From: Stenotrophomonas chelatiphaga
GTDB lineage: Bacteria > Pseudomonadota > Gammaproteobacteria > Xanthomonadales > Xanthomonadaceae
Length of the DNA stretch: 64,000 nt
NCBI RefSeq assembly: GCF_001431535.1
Contig: NZ_LDJK01000007.1
Span: forward strand, 1-64,000
Direction of reading: 5' to 3'
This document shows, one piece after another, positions 1-9,399 of this stretch; the stretch's first letter is position 1, and each line of letters opens with the position of its first letter. Under the pieces are notes generated by a model. That model made no database searches, was not told the DNA's origin, and saw nothing but the letters and a program-made list of their open reading frames with translations. Both the position numbers and the translations under genes were made by a program.

Positions 1-24
1 CTAATGATCCGTGCGGCTTGACCA
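1..24 (+). rRNA. 3' end of 23S rRNA (partial)
   Basis: The first ~24 bases match the conserved 3' terminus of bacterial 23S rRNA (the CTAATGA-CCGTG-GGCTT-ACC pattern). They are followed by a ~165-base spacer and then a 5S gene, the normal 23S-5S order. The exact end is approximate. The spacer (25-192) shows no gene. Confidence 0.8.
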
Positions 25-192
25 TATAACCTCAAGTTGCCTTGGCCGACATGACATGTCGATAGATCCAAGTGCACGCTACGTCACAAGACCAAACGAG
101 AGGCAGGCGCCCAGGCGCGTCTCTTTGTAAAGCCGGCATATCCATGCCCGCTCCCTGCAAAGACACGCTCTGCGGCGACACTCCAAAAGCCT

Positions 193-308
193 CCCTGGTG
201 AAATTAGCGCTGTGGAACCACCCGATCCCATCCCGAACTCGGAAGTGAAACGCAGCTGCGCCGATGGTAGTGTGGCTCAAGCCATGCGAGAGTAGGTCAT
301 CGCCAGGG
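193..308 (+). rRNA. rrf: 5S ribosomal RNA
   Basis: The run contains the universal 5S core (CCACCCGATCCCATCCCGAA, then CTCGGAAGTGAAAC) and the closing helix, with CCTGG near 194 pairing with CCAGG near 303. The length of about 115 nt is normal. It follows the 23S end and is followed by a strong terminator, so it is the last gene of the rRNA operon. The ends are good to a few bases. Confidence 0.95.
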
Positions 309-316
309 TTTATACC

Positions 317-351
317 CAAAAACCCCGCTGCTCACGCAGCGGGGTTTTTCT
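317..351 (+). terminator. Rho-independent terminator of the rRNA operon
   Basis: AAAACCCCGCTGC, a short loop, GCAGCGGGGTTTTT: a GC-rich stem with a T-run just after 5S. Confidence 0.9.
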
Positions 352-360
352 TTGTGCGCG

Positions 361-1209
361 TCATGGCGCCCCTTGGGACAGCCCCTGGATCCACGCTGCC
401 CAGTGCGGACCCGAGGCGCGGTACATGGCTTCACGTTCGCGCAGCGCGGGTCCTTCTTCATGCAGCGCGTTGAATATCTTCAGCAGCGTGGCATTGCCCA
501 GTGCCTGGTCATAGCGACCACCGAGCAGCGTTGCCATCTCGGCCAGGTAGGCGTGTTTGCCTGTAGAAACGTCGCTGGCACCGGAACGTTCGATATCCCA
601 CCGTTCCAGCACCGCGGTATGGGCTTCCAGCCACTTGATCGCCGCTGGCAGCAGTGGTCGCAGGCAGCCCGGCCTGTCGAGATACGCCGCGAATACCGGT
701 TGCGCCAGCAGCTCCGACGGCGCCTTGTCCAGCAGCAACTGACGTGCAGACAGCTCGAAGACCCGCCGTGCCGACGGCGGCCAGGACGCATCAAGATCCG
801 ACAAAGCATGCGCCACCAGGTCATTCTGGAGCATCCGCCAGCCATGGCGAAGTTGCCACGAACAGGCTTCAAGGGCCGCGTGTTCCTGCGCCGTAAGCGT
901 CGGGCTGCTGGTGTCATCGACAGCAACATGCGTCAGGGGCGCGCCGACGCATTCCCTTTGCGTCCACACCAGCTCGGAAGGCACAACGCGCATGTAGCCT
1001 GAACGACATTGCGAGGCCTGCTGGGGCGTGGTCCGGGCAGCACCGGTACTTGGCTCCCACGTCCGCGGATGCGGGCGGTTGCCAAGGGCGCGTAGGGAAA
1101 GTGCCTGATGTATGTGCTGCGTCGTCGACGCGGCAGGAATGGCGGGTGCCACGCGCTGGATGCTCAGCACGGACAGGGCGGCGGTAACGGCGGGAGGGGG
1201 CTGGGGCAT
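361..1209 (-). CDS. Unknown protein, effector-like N-terminus
   Basis: A 282-residue soluble protein I do not recognise. The first ~35 residues are rich in Pro, Ala, Ser and Thr with little charge (MPQPPPAVTAALSVLSIQ...), with no Sec signal peptide or membrane segment; the rest is a mixed helical, Leu/Ala/Arg-rich domain. An AGGA lies about 9 bases before the ATG. Such an N-terminus is compatible with, but not specific for, type III secretion. The gene stands alone between the rRNA terminator and the hydrolase/hemH pair, about 11 kb from the T3SS island. That it is a secreted effector is inference. The reading frame has a normal high-GC codon pattern and seems genuine. Confidence 0.6.
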   Translation of the reverse strand: MPQPPPAVTAALSVLSIQRVAPAIPAASTTQHIHQALSLRALGNRPHPRTWEPSTGAARTTPQQASQCRSGYMRVVPSELVWTQRECVGAPLTHVAVDDTSSPTLTAQEHAALEACSWQLRHGWRMLQNDLVAHALSDLDASWPPSARRVFELSARQLLLDKAPSELLAQPVFAAYLDRPGCLRPLLPAAIKWLEAHTAVLERWDIERSGASDVSTGKHAYLAEMATLLGGRYDQALGNATLLKIFNALHEEGPALREREAMYRASGPHWAAWIQGLSQGAP

Positions 1210-1289
1210 GCTGGATCCTGGGAGATGATGCAGGTCATCGTTCTCCCCATCAGATCACCTACACCGCACGCACGCGCTTCAAAAACCGC

Positions 1290-2129
1290 TCAGCCCAGGA
1301 ATCGCAGGATGATTCCGGCTATGTCGGCCGGTCGTTCCATGTGCACATGATGGGTACCGGGCAACACAGCCAGCTGGCCGTGGCGCAGATGCGCGAGGCG
1401 ATCGCTGCGCAGGGGCTCGGGATAGTAGGACTGGGCCGGCGTGGCATAGATCACCTGCACAGGACACGCGATCGCCTGCAGCAGGTTGTCGATCTGGCCC
1501 TCGGTCAACCGGATCGCGGTCGGCAGCATCAGCCGTTGATCGGTGCGCCAGCGGTACCCGCCCGGCACTTCCTGCACGCCGCGCTCCACCAGCAGCCGTG
1601 CGTTGGCTTCGCTCAACTGGTTGGCCATCATCCGGGCGCGGATCGGGGCGGCCAGCGTGGGGAACACCCGCAGCGGTCGAACGGCGGTCCTGCGGCTGGC
1701 ATCGACGTGCTCGCGCAGCCGCTGTGCCGTTTCCGATTCGGGTCCGCGCAGGCCACCCAGTGCCTCGATGGCGACCAGGCGCTCGACGCGCTCGGACACC
1801 GAGGCGGTCAGGCTCGCGATACCAGCGCCCATCGAGTGGCCAAGCAGCGTGAAGCGCTCCCAGCCCAGCGCATCGGCCACATCCAGCACATGGCAGATCG
1901 CTGCCGGCGTGGTGTAGCTGGCATCGCGGGACAGGTGGGAGCTGAAGCCATGCCCGGGCAGATCCAGCATGACCATGTCCAGCCCAGGCAGGTGGTCCAG
2001 CAGCGGGACGAAGCTGGCGGCGTTGTCCAGCCAGCCATGCAGGGCCAACACCCGGGGCCCTGGGCCGGGTCGCCGCAGACCACTCGCGACCTGCCCAGCG
2101 AGCTGCAGCGAAAACGGCTGCAGGCTCAC
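1290..2129 (-). CDS. Alpha/beta hydrolase
   Basis: A 279-residue cytoplasmic alpha/beta-hydrolase-fold enzyme. The oxyanion-hole region HGWLDN lies at 31-36, the nucleophile elbow GHSMG puts the catalytic serine at 99, and the late THHVHM supplies the catalytic histidine. The substrate cannot be told; the family includes esterases, lipases and related hydrolases. The ATG overlaps the hemH stop by four bases (ATGA), so the two are probably co-transcribed from the hemH side. The length is normal and nothing is broken. Confidence 0.85.
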   Translation of the reverse strand: MSLQPFSLQLAGQVASGLRRPGPGPRVLALHGWLDNAASFVPLLDHLPGLDMVMLDLPGHGFSSHLSRDASYTTPAAICHVLDVADALGWERFTLLGHSMGAGIASLTASVSERVERLVAIEALGGLRGPESETAQRLREHVDASRRTAVRPLRVFPTLAAPIRARMMANQLSEANARLLVERGVQEVPGGYRWRTDQRLMLPTAIRLTEGQIDNLLQAIACPVQVIYATPAQSYYPEPLRSDRLAHLRHGQLAVLPGTHHVHMERPADIAGIILRFLG

Positions 2130-3088
2130 TTCAATGCGTCCTCCGCCAGCTGCGCCAATGCGGCCGCGTGCGCGGCATCATCGTTCAGACAGGGGATATA
2201 GCGCATCTGCGCGCCGCGCTCAGCCAGGGTATGGGTGAAGCCCAATGCGACCTCTTCCAGTGTTTCCAGGCAATCGGTGGCAAATCCGGGGCAGACCACG
2301 TCGATCTGCTTCACGCCGCGCTCGGCCAGCGCCCACAGGCTGGGTTCGGCGTAGGGCTGCAGCCACTTCTCACGGCCGAATCGCGACTGATAGCCCATCT
2401 GCCATTCACTGGCTGACAAGCCCAGCGCCGCCGCGATCGCCGCAGCACTTGCCTCGCATTGCCGCGGATAGGGATCACCGGCATCAGCGACACGCTGCGG
2501 GATGCCATGGAACGAGAAAAACAGGATCTCGCCCCGGCCGTTCTGCTCCCACCACCGGCGGATCGACCCGGCAACCGCCTCGACCCAGGCCGGGTCCACC
2601 GGATAATCGCGGATCAGCGTGACCTGTACGTCGCCATTCTTCTGCCGCCAGCGATCCACCAGATCCTGCACCGACGCGGTCGTGGTGGTTGAATACTGCG
2701 GATACAGCGGCAGCACCACGATCCGGCGGATACCGGCGGCCTTGGCCGCATCCAGCTCGCTGCCCAGCGCGGGAGCGCCGTAACGCATCGCATGGCGGAC
2801 CCGACGACCGGGCATCACGCGCTGCATCGCCTCGGCCAGGTTGCGTGTGTGCACCATCAGCGGGGAGCCGCCCGGCAGCCACACCTGCGCGTATTTTTCC
2901 GCCGAACGTCCGCTGCGCAGCGGCAGGATGATGCCGTACAGCAACGGCTTCCAGAATAGCGCCGGGATTGCGACGACGCGCGGATCTGAAAGGAATTCAG
3001 CAAGATAGCGCCGCACTGCGGGGGCAGTCGGGGCTTCGGGCGTGCCTAGGTTTACCGCCAGCACGGCGGATTCGGGTGCGTCGAGCAT
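2126..3088 (-). CDS. hemH: Ferrochelatase
   Basis: A 320-residue ferrochelatase, the last enzyme of haem synthesis, inserting Fe2+ into protoporphyrin IX. The N-terminal [13 protein letters not shown] is the family opening. FSFHGIP places the metal-binding histidine at 194, and [14 protein letters not shown] carries the conserved acidic residue. The length is typical of proteobacterial enzymes. It is first gene of a two-gene unit with the overlapping hydrolase and is divergent from the SYLF gene across ~160 AT-richer bases that should hold both promoters. Confidence 0.95.
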   Translation of the reverse strand: MLDAPESAVLAVNLGTPEAPTAPAVRRYLAEFLSDPRVVAIPALFWKPLLYGIILPLRSGRSAEKYAQVWLPGGSPLMVHTRNLAEAMQRVMPGRRVRHAMRYGAPALGSELDAAKAAGIRRIVVLPLYPQYSTTTTASVQDLVDRWRQKNGDVQVTLIRDYPVDPAWVEAVAGSIRRWWEQNGRGEILFFSFHGIPQRVADAGDPYPRQCEASAAAIAAALGLSASEWQMGYQSRFGREKWLQPYAEPSLWALAERGVKQIDVVCPGFATDCLETLEEVALGFTHTLAERGAQMRYIPCLNDDAAHAAALAQLAEDALK

Positions 3089-3250
3089 GGGTCATTGTCG
3101 CCGATGAAGTCCAAGGGGGGGATGAGATCGATCAATGAGAGTTATCGAAAGAGTGAATGGACTACTAAAACACTCATAGCTGATTCATCCGAAGGGCCCT
3201 ACTTTCAGCTACTTGCTATATCTTCTTCGTGAACAGATACGGAGTCCGTC

Positions 3251-4147
3251 ATGCGTCGCCTTCGCCTTACCCTGCTGATCACCGCTGGCCTGATGTTGAG
3301 CAGCCAGGCTGCGCTTGCCGGCCCCCTGGAAGACCAGCGTGCGCGCAATGCGGTCCGCGTGCTGGCTGAGATCCAGGGCATTCCCGAACAGGGCATCCCG
3401 GACAAGCTGCTCGATGAGGGCCATGCGGTCGTCGTCATCCCCGACACCATCAAGGCCGGTCTGGTCATCGGCGGTCGTCGCGGCCACGGTCTGATGTCGG
3501 TGAAGATGCCCGACGGCAGCTGGTCCAATCCGGTATTCATGAAGCTCACCGGTGGCAGCATCGGCTTCCAGGCCGGCGTGCAGTCCTCGGATGTGGTGCT
3601 GGTGTTCCGCAACGAACGCAGCCTGGACAACCTGGTCAATGGCAAGTTCACCCTCGGCGCGGATGCCGGCGTGGCGGCCGGCCCGGTCGGGCGCAACGCG
3701 GCCGCTGCAACGGATGGCCAGTTGAAGGCGGAAATCTGGTCGTGGTCGCGCGCGCGCGGGCTGTTCGCCGGCGTGGCGCTGGACGGCGCGGTGCTGCAGA
3801 TCGACGACGCCGCCAACCTGGATGCCTATGGCAGTGGCACCACGCCGCGGATGATTTTCGAAGGGCGTGCCGCAGGTGCCCCGTCGATGGACGTGGTCGC
3901 CTTCCGCGATCGCCTGGAAGAGGCGACCTACGCCGCCCGCAACAATCGCGGTTCCGCTGGTGCCGCGCCCGCCCCGCGTGCGGCAGCGGCCGCGCCGGCC
4001 GCCCCGGCGCCGCAGGTAGCTGCGCCGCCGGCCGCTGAAGCGACCACCACGCCACTGCAGAACGGACCTGCCACGCCCCCGCCGCAACAGGGCTTCCAGC
4101 CGGTCACCGAAGGTGAAATCCGTACCGAGTCACTGGACGGCAACTGA
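3251..4147 (+). CDS. SYLF (Ysc84/DUF500) lipid-binding domain protein
   Basis: A 298-residue exported protein. Residues 1-23 form a Sec signal peptide ending in an AxA-type site (AALA, then GPLED). Residues ~45-215 match the SYLF/Ysc84 pattern: GHAVVVIPDTIKAGLVIGGRRGHG, then MKLTGGSIGFQAGVQSSDVV. A low-complexity Ala/Pro tail spans ~230-285. Eukaryotic SYLF domains bind phosphoinositides; the bacterial role is not settled, and an envelope-associated function is inferred. The gene appears monocistronic. Confidence in the family is high, in the role low. Confidence 0.85.
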   Translation: MRRLRLTLLITAGLMLSSQAALAGPLEDQRARNAVRVLAEIQGIPEQGIPDKLLDEGHAVVVIPDTIKAGLVIGGRRGHGLMSVKMPDGSWSNPVFMKLTGGSIGFQAGVQSSDVVLVFRNERSLDNLVNGKFTLGADAGVAAGPVGRNAAAATDGQLKAEIWSWSRARGLFAGVALDGAVLQIDDAANLDAYGSGTTPRMIFEGRAAGAPSMDVVAFRDRLEEATYAARNNRGSAGAAPAPRAAAAAPAAPAPQVAAPPAAEATTTPLQNGPATPPPQQGFQPVTEGEIRTESLDGN

Positions 4148-4226
4148 CTTCCAGCATGCGCGCCGGCCCCCTGCCGGTGCGCTATGCTCGGGGTCCTGAT
4201 CCCTGAATATATTTGCGAGCGTCTTT

Positions 4227-4457
4227 ATGGGCAGTTTCAGCATCTGGCACTGGTTGATCGTGCTGGCCGTGGTCCTGCTGGTGTTCGGCACCAAGCGGTT
4301 GACCAGCGGCGCCAAGGACCTCGGCTCGGCCGTGAAGGAATTCAAGAAAGGCATGCGTGACGAAGACAAGCCGGGTGCACAGCTCGGTGACGAATCGCGT
4401 AACGATGCCTCGCGCAGCAGCACGGTGCAGGACGAGCGCGACCGCGACCCGCGTTGA
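4227..4457 (+). CDS. tatA: Sec-independent translocase subunit TatA
   Basis: A 76-residue protein with one N-terminal membrane helix ([16 protein letters not shown]), the FGTKRL hinge and an amphipathic helix ([11 protein letters not shown]), then a short charged tail. TatA oligomers form the passage for folded, twin-arginine-signal proteins across the inner membrane. It is first gene of tatABC, with tatB 15 bases downstream. The length is normal. Confidence 0.97.
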   Translation: MGSFSIWHWLIVLAVVLLVFGTKRLTSGAKDLGSAVKEFKKGMRDEDKPGAQLGDESRNDASRSSTVQDERDRDPR

Positions 4458-4472
4458 TCCGGAGGGGTAGCG

Positions 4473-4958
4473 GTGTTTGATATCGGCTTCAGTGAGCTGC
4501 TGGTCATTGCGATCGTGGCATTGGTGGTCCTTGGCCCGGAACGGCTGCCGAAAGCGGCGCGCTTTGCCGGCTTGTGGGTGCGCCGTGCGCGCAACCAGTG
4601 GGATTCGGTGAAGCAGGAACTGGAGCGCGAACTGCAGGCCGAGGACATCAAGCGGCAGATGCAGGACGTGCGCCAGTCGATGCAGGACACCGAAAGCGAA
4701 CTACGCGCCAGCGGCGAAGCGGCGCGCCGGCAGATGCAGGAGGTTGACGACCAGGGCCGTGGGATCGCCGAAGAAGTGCGCGGCACGCCCCGCGCTACCG
4801 CGTCGGTCGCTGATGTCCGCCCTGTGTCTGAACCCGTTGCGTCGGATCCTCCACCGTCCGCATCGAGCGTGCCGCCCGGCTCCAGTCCGGCACCTGCAAC
4901 GACTGAGCTGCCGGCCGAAGCGCCTGCGCCTGCCAATGCGAAGGAGAACACCCCATGA
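4473..4958 (+). CDS. tatB: Sec-independent translocase subunit TatB
   Basis: A 161-residue protein starting with GTG after GGAGGGG. MFDIGFSELL with a conserved Glu at 8, one membrane helix and GPERLPKAAR are the TatB hallmarks. A long amphipathic, coiled-coil-prone stretch (~45-105) and a Pro/Ala/Ser-rich tail follow. TatB forms the twin-arginine receptor complex with TatC. Its end overlaps the tatC start by four bases (ATGA), implying coupled translation. Confidence 0.96.
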   Translation: MFDIGFSELLVIAIVALVVLGPERLPKAARFAGLWVRRARNQWDSVKQELERELQAEDIKRQMQDVRQSMQDTESELRASGEAARRQMQEVDDQGRGIAEEVRGTPRATASVADVRPVSEPVASDPPPSASSVPPGSSPAPATTELPAEAPAPANAKENTP

Positions 4959-5701
4959 GCGAGCACGAGTTCGGTGAAAGTTCGCTGGTGGAGCATCTGG
5001 TCGAACTGCGCGCACGCCTGGTACGCGCGCTGCTGGGCCTGGGTGTGGTGCTGTTGGGCCTGCTGCCCTTTTCGCGCACCCTGTACACCGTCGTCGCCGA
5101 GCCGCTGATCTCGCAGCTGCCCAATGGGCAGTCGATGATCGCGATCAATCCGGCCGGCGCCTTCTTCGCCCCGCTGAAGCTGACCTTCTTCGTCGCCCTG
5201 TTCGTGGCGATGCCGTGGTTGTTGTACCAGCTGTGGGCCTTTGTCGCGCCGGGCCTGTACGCGCGCGAAAAACGACTGGCCGTGCCGATCCTCGGCTCAT
5301 CGGTGCTGCTGTTCTACATCGGCTGCGCGTTCGCTTATTTCCTGGTCCTGCCGGCGGTCTTCCACTTCCTGACCACGTTCCGACCGGACGTGATCGCGAT
5401 CACGCCGGATGCGAACGCCTATCTCGACTTCGTGCTGGCGATCTTCTTCGCCTTCGGTGGCAGCTTCGAACTGCCGGTGGCGATGGTCATCCTGACGCTG
5501 CTCGGCTGGGTCACGCCGCAACAGTTCAAGGAAGGTCGCGGTTATGCGGTGGTCGGCATCTTCGTGCTGGCCGCGGTGTTGACGCCCCCGGACGTGGTGT
5601 CGCAGCTGATGCTGGCCATCCCGATGTGCCTGCTCTACGAGCTCGGCATCCACGCCTCGAAGTGGCTGGTGCCCTCCAGCGTCCGCCAGACCGAACCCTG
5701 A
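4955..5701 (+). CDS. tatC: Sec-independent translocase subunit TatC
   Basis: A 248-residue inner-membrane protein with about six membrane helices. The N-terminal SLVEHLVELRARLVRAL and the periplasmic-loop PAGAFFAPLK region are typical TatC signatures. It binds the twin-arginine motif of substrates with TatB. It is last gene of tatABC; a REP-type palindrome follows within 20 bases of the stop. Confidence 0.97.
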   Translation: MSEHEFGESSLVEHLVELRARLVRALLGLGVVLLGLLPFSRTLYTVVAEPLISQLPNGQSMIAINPAGAFFAPLKLTFFVALFVAMPWLLYQLWAFVAPGLYAREKRLAVPILGSSVLLFYIGCAFAYFLVLPAVFHFLTTFRPDVIAITPDANAYLDFVLAIFFAFGGSFELPVAMVILTLLGWVTPQQFKEGRGYAVVGIFVLAAVLTPPDVVSQLMLAIPMCLLYELGIHASKWLVPSSVRQTEP

Positions 5702-5704
5702 CCC

Positions 5705-5737
5705 GGTAGCGCCGGTAGCGCCGGGCCATGCCCGGCG
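5705..5737. repeat. GTAG/REP-type palindrome
   Basis: GGTAGCGCCGGTAGCGCCGG followed by GCCATGCCCGGCG forms a palindromic stem (CGCCGGGC/GCCCGGCG, 5719-5737). It belongs to the short repeats scattered through Stenotrophomonas genomes and sits between convergent tatC and the next minus-strand gene. Confidence 0.65.
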
Positions 5738-5771
5738 AGTGCAGCGGAGGGCGCGTGGCCCCCGCCTTCGA

Positions 5772-6671
5772 TCAGGCGTGGAACACGTTCGACGGTCCGC
5801 TGTCCGGCAATGCCGGCGGCGCGCCCACTTCGCCGAACATCTGCTTCCAGGCGCTGTACACCGCGCCGGCGAACACCGGCATGATCACGCCCATCAGCAG
5901 CAACTGCGCGGCGAACAGGGCCAGCATCGCCCCGCCGACCAGCTGGGCCACCATCGCCACGATCATCACCAGGAAGTAGACGGCGAACACCGCCACGAAG
6001 GCGAGCAGGAAGAACACCAGCATCGGCAGGAGGTTGTGCACGCAGGCGCGCAGGCTCAGGCGCAGCGCCTGCAGCCCGTTGCGCTGCTCGAACATGACCT
6101 GCGGTGACAGCGTGAACAGCGCCAGCGCCACCGCGATGAACACCACCAGCACGCACAGCAGCCACAGCAGGATGCGGCCGGCGGGCAGGCTGGCGGCCAG
6201 CGCTTCCATCTCCGCTGGGCTCGGCTGGGCGCCGGACTGGCTCAGTTCGTTGAGCTTGGTCATCACCTCGCTGAGCTGGCCCAGGCCGGAGCTGCCGATC
6301 AGCAGCAGCAGCAGGATGCCCAGCACCAGGCCGGCCACCAGCTGCGGCAGCAGCGACACCAGCAGGTGCGGCGCGCGGCCGTCGTGCAGGCCCTGCAGCA
6401 GGTGCGCCGGCTGTGCCGGACGACCGTGGTCGACCTCGCGCACCGCCCACACCAGCCCACCGAAGATCAGCGGGCCGGCCAGCGCCATCACCAGCTGCGC
6501 CGGCAGCGCCAGCACCGGTACCATCGTCGCCAGCGCCGTCACCAGCAGTGCCGCCAACGCCCAGATCATGCCGAGGATGCCCAGGCCCAGCGGCGCCTTG
6601 CGCAGCAGGGTGAAGCCGGACACCAGCCATTCCGCACCAGCCGAAGCCGGTAGCTTGCGCATCTCGCTCAT
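5772..6671 (-). CDS. BPSS1780-like polytopic membrane protein
   Basis: A predicted inner-membrane protein of 299 residues from the MSEMRKLPAS start; an in-frame ATG 33 bases upstream is possible. After a short cytoplasmic start there are about six hydrophobic segments (roughly 20-75, 105-130, 170-200 and 215-280 in the chosen numbering). The pattern of WLVSGFTLLRKAPLGLGIL and an AVREVDHG loop fits the BPSS1780 family of unknown function. It is convergent with tatC and co-directional with the upstream amidotransferase. Confidence 0.75.
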   Translation of the reverse strand: MSEMRKLPASAGAEWLVSGFTLLRKAPLGLGILGMIWALAALLVTALATMVPVLALPAQLVMALAGPLIFGGLVWAVREVDHGRPAQPAHLLQGLHDGRAPHLLVSLLPQLVAGLVLGILLLLLIGSSGLGQLSEVMTKLNELSQSGAQPSPAEMEALAASLPAGRILLWLLCVLVVFIAVALALFTLSPQVMFEQRNGLQALRLSLRACVHNLLPMLVFFLLAFVAVFAVYFLVMIVAMVAQLVGGAMLALFAAQLLLMGVIMPVFAGAVYSAWKQMFGEVGAPPALPDSGPSNVFHA

Positions 6672-6722
6672 ACGAATCCGAAAAACAGGGGAGGGGCAGG
6701 GCACAGGCCCCGCGTCCGGTGA

Positions 6723-7469
6723 TTATCCCTGTTTTACGACGCCGTGACCTGAAGCGTGACGGGCCTGGCGCACGAAACGGCGCAGCAGCTGGCGGGCCAG
6801 CGGGGCAGCGGTGACGGCCCGTTCAATGCTGCGCGCGCAGCCGCCGTGCTGGCGGATGCACTGGGCACGGGCGCGCACGTAGCCGCGCATGTGGTGGGTG
6901 GCGAATTCCGGATGGAACTGCACCCCCCAGGCGCGGTCACCCCAGCGGAAAGCGTGGCAGCCATCCAGCGTGGAACGGGCCAGCACCGAGGCACCTTCCG
7001 GTGCGCGCAGCACCGTCTGCATGTGCGTGGCGTGGGCCGGGAAACGCGACGGCAAGCCGCTGAACAGTGGGTCCTGGTCGGCAGCCGGATCCAGTGACAG
7101 TTCGATCGTGCCCGATTCGCGGCCGGCCGGGTTGTAGTCCACCTGCCCGCCCAGCGCGTGCGCCAGCAGCTGGTGGCCGTAGCAGATGCCGAATACCGGA
7201 CTGCCGCCGTGCACCGCCTCGCGCAGCCAGGCCGCGCTGCGTTCGCTCCAGTCGGCACGATCGGTCACATAAGCGGCCGAGCCGGTGACCAGCACGCCGG
7301 CATAGCCGCGGACATCGGGCAGCGTGTCGCCGTGTTCGGCGTCGACCACCACGGTTTCCTGTACTTCCAGCCCCGCCGCTACCCGGATCCAATGCGGAAA
7401 ACGGCCGTAGCGCCGCAGCGAGGCGAGCGGTCGGCCGGTTTCAACGATCAGGAAGGGCAGGCGGTTCAT
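6723..7469 (-). CDS. Class I glutamine amidotransferase
   Basis: A 248-residue cytoplasmic protein with the full class I triad: FGICYGHQ gives the nucleophilic cysteine at 96, and GVQFHPEF gives His186 and Glu188. It is a stand-alone GMP-synthase-like amidotransferase, the type annotated as YebR/GAT1 proteins, with no synthetase domain attached; its acceptor substrate is unknown. The start overlaps the 3' end of the ATPase gene by 29 bases, so the two genes are probably co-transcribed. Confidence 0.87.
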   Translation of the reverse strand: MNRLPFLIVETGRPLASLRRYGRFPHWIRVAAGLEVQETVVVDAEHGDTLPDVRGYAGVLVTGSAAYVTDRADWSERSAAWLREAVHGGSPVFGICYGHQLLAHALGGQVDYNPAGRESGTIELSLDPAADQDPLFSGLPSRFPAHATHMQTVLRAPEGASVLARSTLDGCHAFRWGDRAWGVQFHPEFATHHMRGYVRARAQCIRQHGGCARSIERAVTAAPLARQLLRRFVRQARHASGHGVVKQG

Positions 7470-9270
7470 CGGCAGCGGGCACGACTGACAGGACTTCCTC
7501 GATTGTAGTCAGCCCAAGGGCCACCTTTTCAAGCCCTGCCTGGCGCAGGGTGCGCAGTCCTGCACCGCGTGCTTCACGCGAGAATGCCCCCAGGTCCATG
7601 TCGGCGCGGATCCGGCCACGCAGCCGCGAGCCCAATGGCAGCAGCTCATACAGCCCGATCCGCCCCATGAATCCGGTGCGCCGGCACTCCAGGCAACCGA
7701 CCGGCCGATACGGCGTGGCGGCATCTGGATATGCCATCTGGCCATCAGCCAGTACCGCCCAGTCGGCCGCTTCCAGCACGTGCGGCACCTTGCAGTGCGT
7801 GCACAGGGTGCGCACCAGCCGCTGGGCCAGGATGCCGTTGAGGGTGGAGGCCAGCAGGTAGTGCGGCACGCCCAGGTCGAGCAGGCGGGTGATCGCCGAA
7901 GGCGCATCGTTGGTGTGCAGGGTCGACAGCACTAGGTGGCCGGTGAGCGAGGCCTGCACCGCCATCTGCGCGGTTTCCAGGTCGCGGATCTCACCGATCA
8001 TGATGATGTCCGGGTCCTGCCGCAGCAGGGTGCGCACACCGCTGGCGAAATCCAGGTCGATGTTGGTCTGCACCTGCATCTGGTTGAATTCCGGGGCGAT
8101 CATTTCGATCGGGTCTTCCACCGTGCACACGTTCACGTCCGGGGTGGCCAGCCGTTTCAGCGTGGAATACAGCGTGGTGGTCTTGCCCGAGCCGGTGGGA
8201 CCGGTGACCAGCACGATGCCGTGCGGCTGCTCGACCAGCGTGTTCCAGCCGGCCGCTTCCTGCGCGCTGAAACCCAGCTGGTCGATGCTCTTGAAGGCTG
8301 CATCGGGATCGAAGATGCGCATCACGCATTTTTCGCCGAACGCGGTGGGCATGGTGGAAATGCGCATTTCCACTTCGCGGCCCCCCGGCGAGCGGGTCTT
8401 GATGCGGCCGTCCTGCGGGCGTCGCCGTTCGCCCAGGTCCATCCGGCCGAGCACCTTGATCCGGCTGACCACGGCGGTCATCACCGCCGGCGGCACTTCG
8501 AACACCTTGTGCAGCACGCCATCGATGCGGAAACGCATGCGGCCCATGTCGCGCCGTGGCTCCAGGTGGATGTCCGAGGCGCGCTGTTCGTAGGCGTACT
8601 GCAGCAGCCAGTCGACGATGTGCACGATGTGCTGGTCGTCGGCATTGACGTCGCCGGCACGGCCCAGTTCCACCAGCTGCTCGAAGCTGGGCAGGGTGCT
8701 GCTGGTTTCCGAACGGGCATCGCCGCGCGCGCCACGCACCGAACGGGTGACCCCGTAGAACTCCATGGTGTAGCGGTGCAGGTCCAGCGGATTGACCAGG
8801 GCCAGTTCGATGGGGCGCCGGGTGAGGTGCTGCAGGTCGCGCCGCCACTCCTGCGCCAGCGGTTCGCTGGTGGCCACCAGCACGCGTTCGCTGTCTACCG
8901 CCAGCGGCAGGAAGCGATGCCGGCGCGCATAGGCGTGGGACACCAGCGCAGTCACGCTGGCCACGTCCACCCGGGTCGGGTCGATGCGCAGGTAGCGGGT
9001 GCCGGTGCGCTTGGCCAGCCAGTCGGTGAGCCGCTCCAGCCCCAGTTCGCCGCCGCCGCTGGCGGCCAGTTTCAGGTTGGCCAGCAGCACCAGCGGATGC
9101 ACTTCGCTGGCGTTCTTCGCGCCCTGTGCGGAAAAGCGCACGCGCTCCAGGTCGCTGTCGGCGACCAGGCCATCGGCCACCAGGGCGGTGGCGACCTGTT
9201 CGAACAGCAGCCGGCCGGGCGGCAACACCGCTGCCGGATACGGGGACGACGCTATCGGGTGCTGCTCCAT
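7441..9270 (-). CDS. GspE/PilB-family secretion ATPase
   Basis: A 609-residue hexameric motor ATPase of the type II secretion/type IV pilus class. After an N-terminal GspE-type domain comes the C-terminal ATPase: Walker [10 protein letters not shown] (~356-364), Asp box EDPIEM, Walker B-like [12 protein letters not shown] and a His box HTNDAPSA. A four-cysteine zinc site (CTHC...CLEC) is preserved. No gsp or pil partner genes are next to it, so it is an orphan ATPase in this window and its machine cannot be assigned. Confidence 0.9.
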   Translation of the reverse strand: MEQHPIASSPYPAAVLPPGRLLFEQVATALVADGLVADSDLERVRFSAQGAKNASEVHPLVLLANLKLAASGGGELGLERLTDWLAKRTGTRYLRIDPTRVDVASVTALVSHAYARRHRFLPLAVDSERVLVATSEPLAQEWRRDLQHLTRRPIELALVNPLDLHRYTMEFYGVTRSVRGARGDARSETSSTLPSFEQLVELGRAGDVNADDQHIVHIVDWLLQYAYEQRASDIHLEPRRDMGRMRFRIDGVLHKVFEVPPAVMTAVVSRIKVLGRMDLGERRRPQDGRIKTRSPGGREVEMRISTMPTAFGEKCVMRIFDPDAAFKSIDQLGFSAQEAAGWNTLVEQPHGIVLVTGPTGSGKTTTLYSTLKRLATPDVNVCTVEDPIEMIAPEFNQMQVQTNIDLDFASGVRTLLRQDPDIIMIGEIRDLETAQMAVQASLTGHLVLSTLHTNDAPSAITRLLDLGVPHYLLASTLNGILAQRLVRTLCTHCKVPHVLEAADWAVLADGQMAYPDAATPYRPVGCLECRRTGFMGRIGLYELLPLGSRLRGRIRADMDLGAFSREARGAGLRTLRQAGLEKVALGLTTIEEVLSVVPAADEPPALPDR

Positions 9271-9399
9271 CGTCCTGTGTCCTTGGTTGCCACATGGTGC
9301 GTTGAACGCCGCCGCCGCGCCGGCCGGATCGCGCCCAGCGCCCGGCGGTGGTCGCTCGTTATACTAGCGCACCCCTCTGCCCGGCCAAGAAACGACCGC

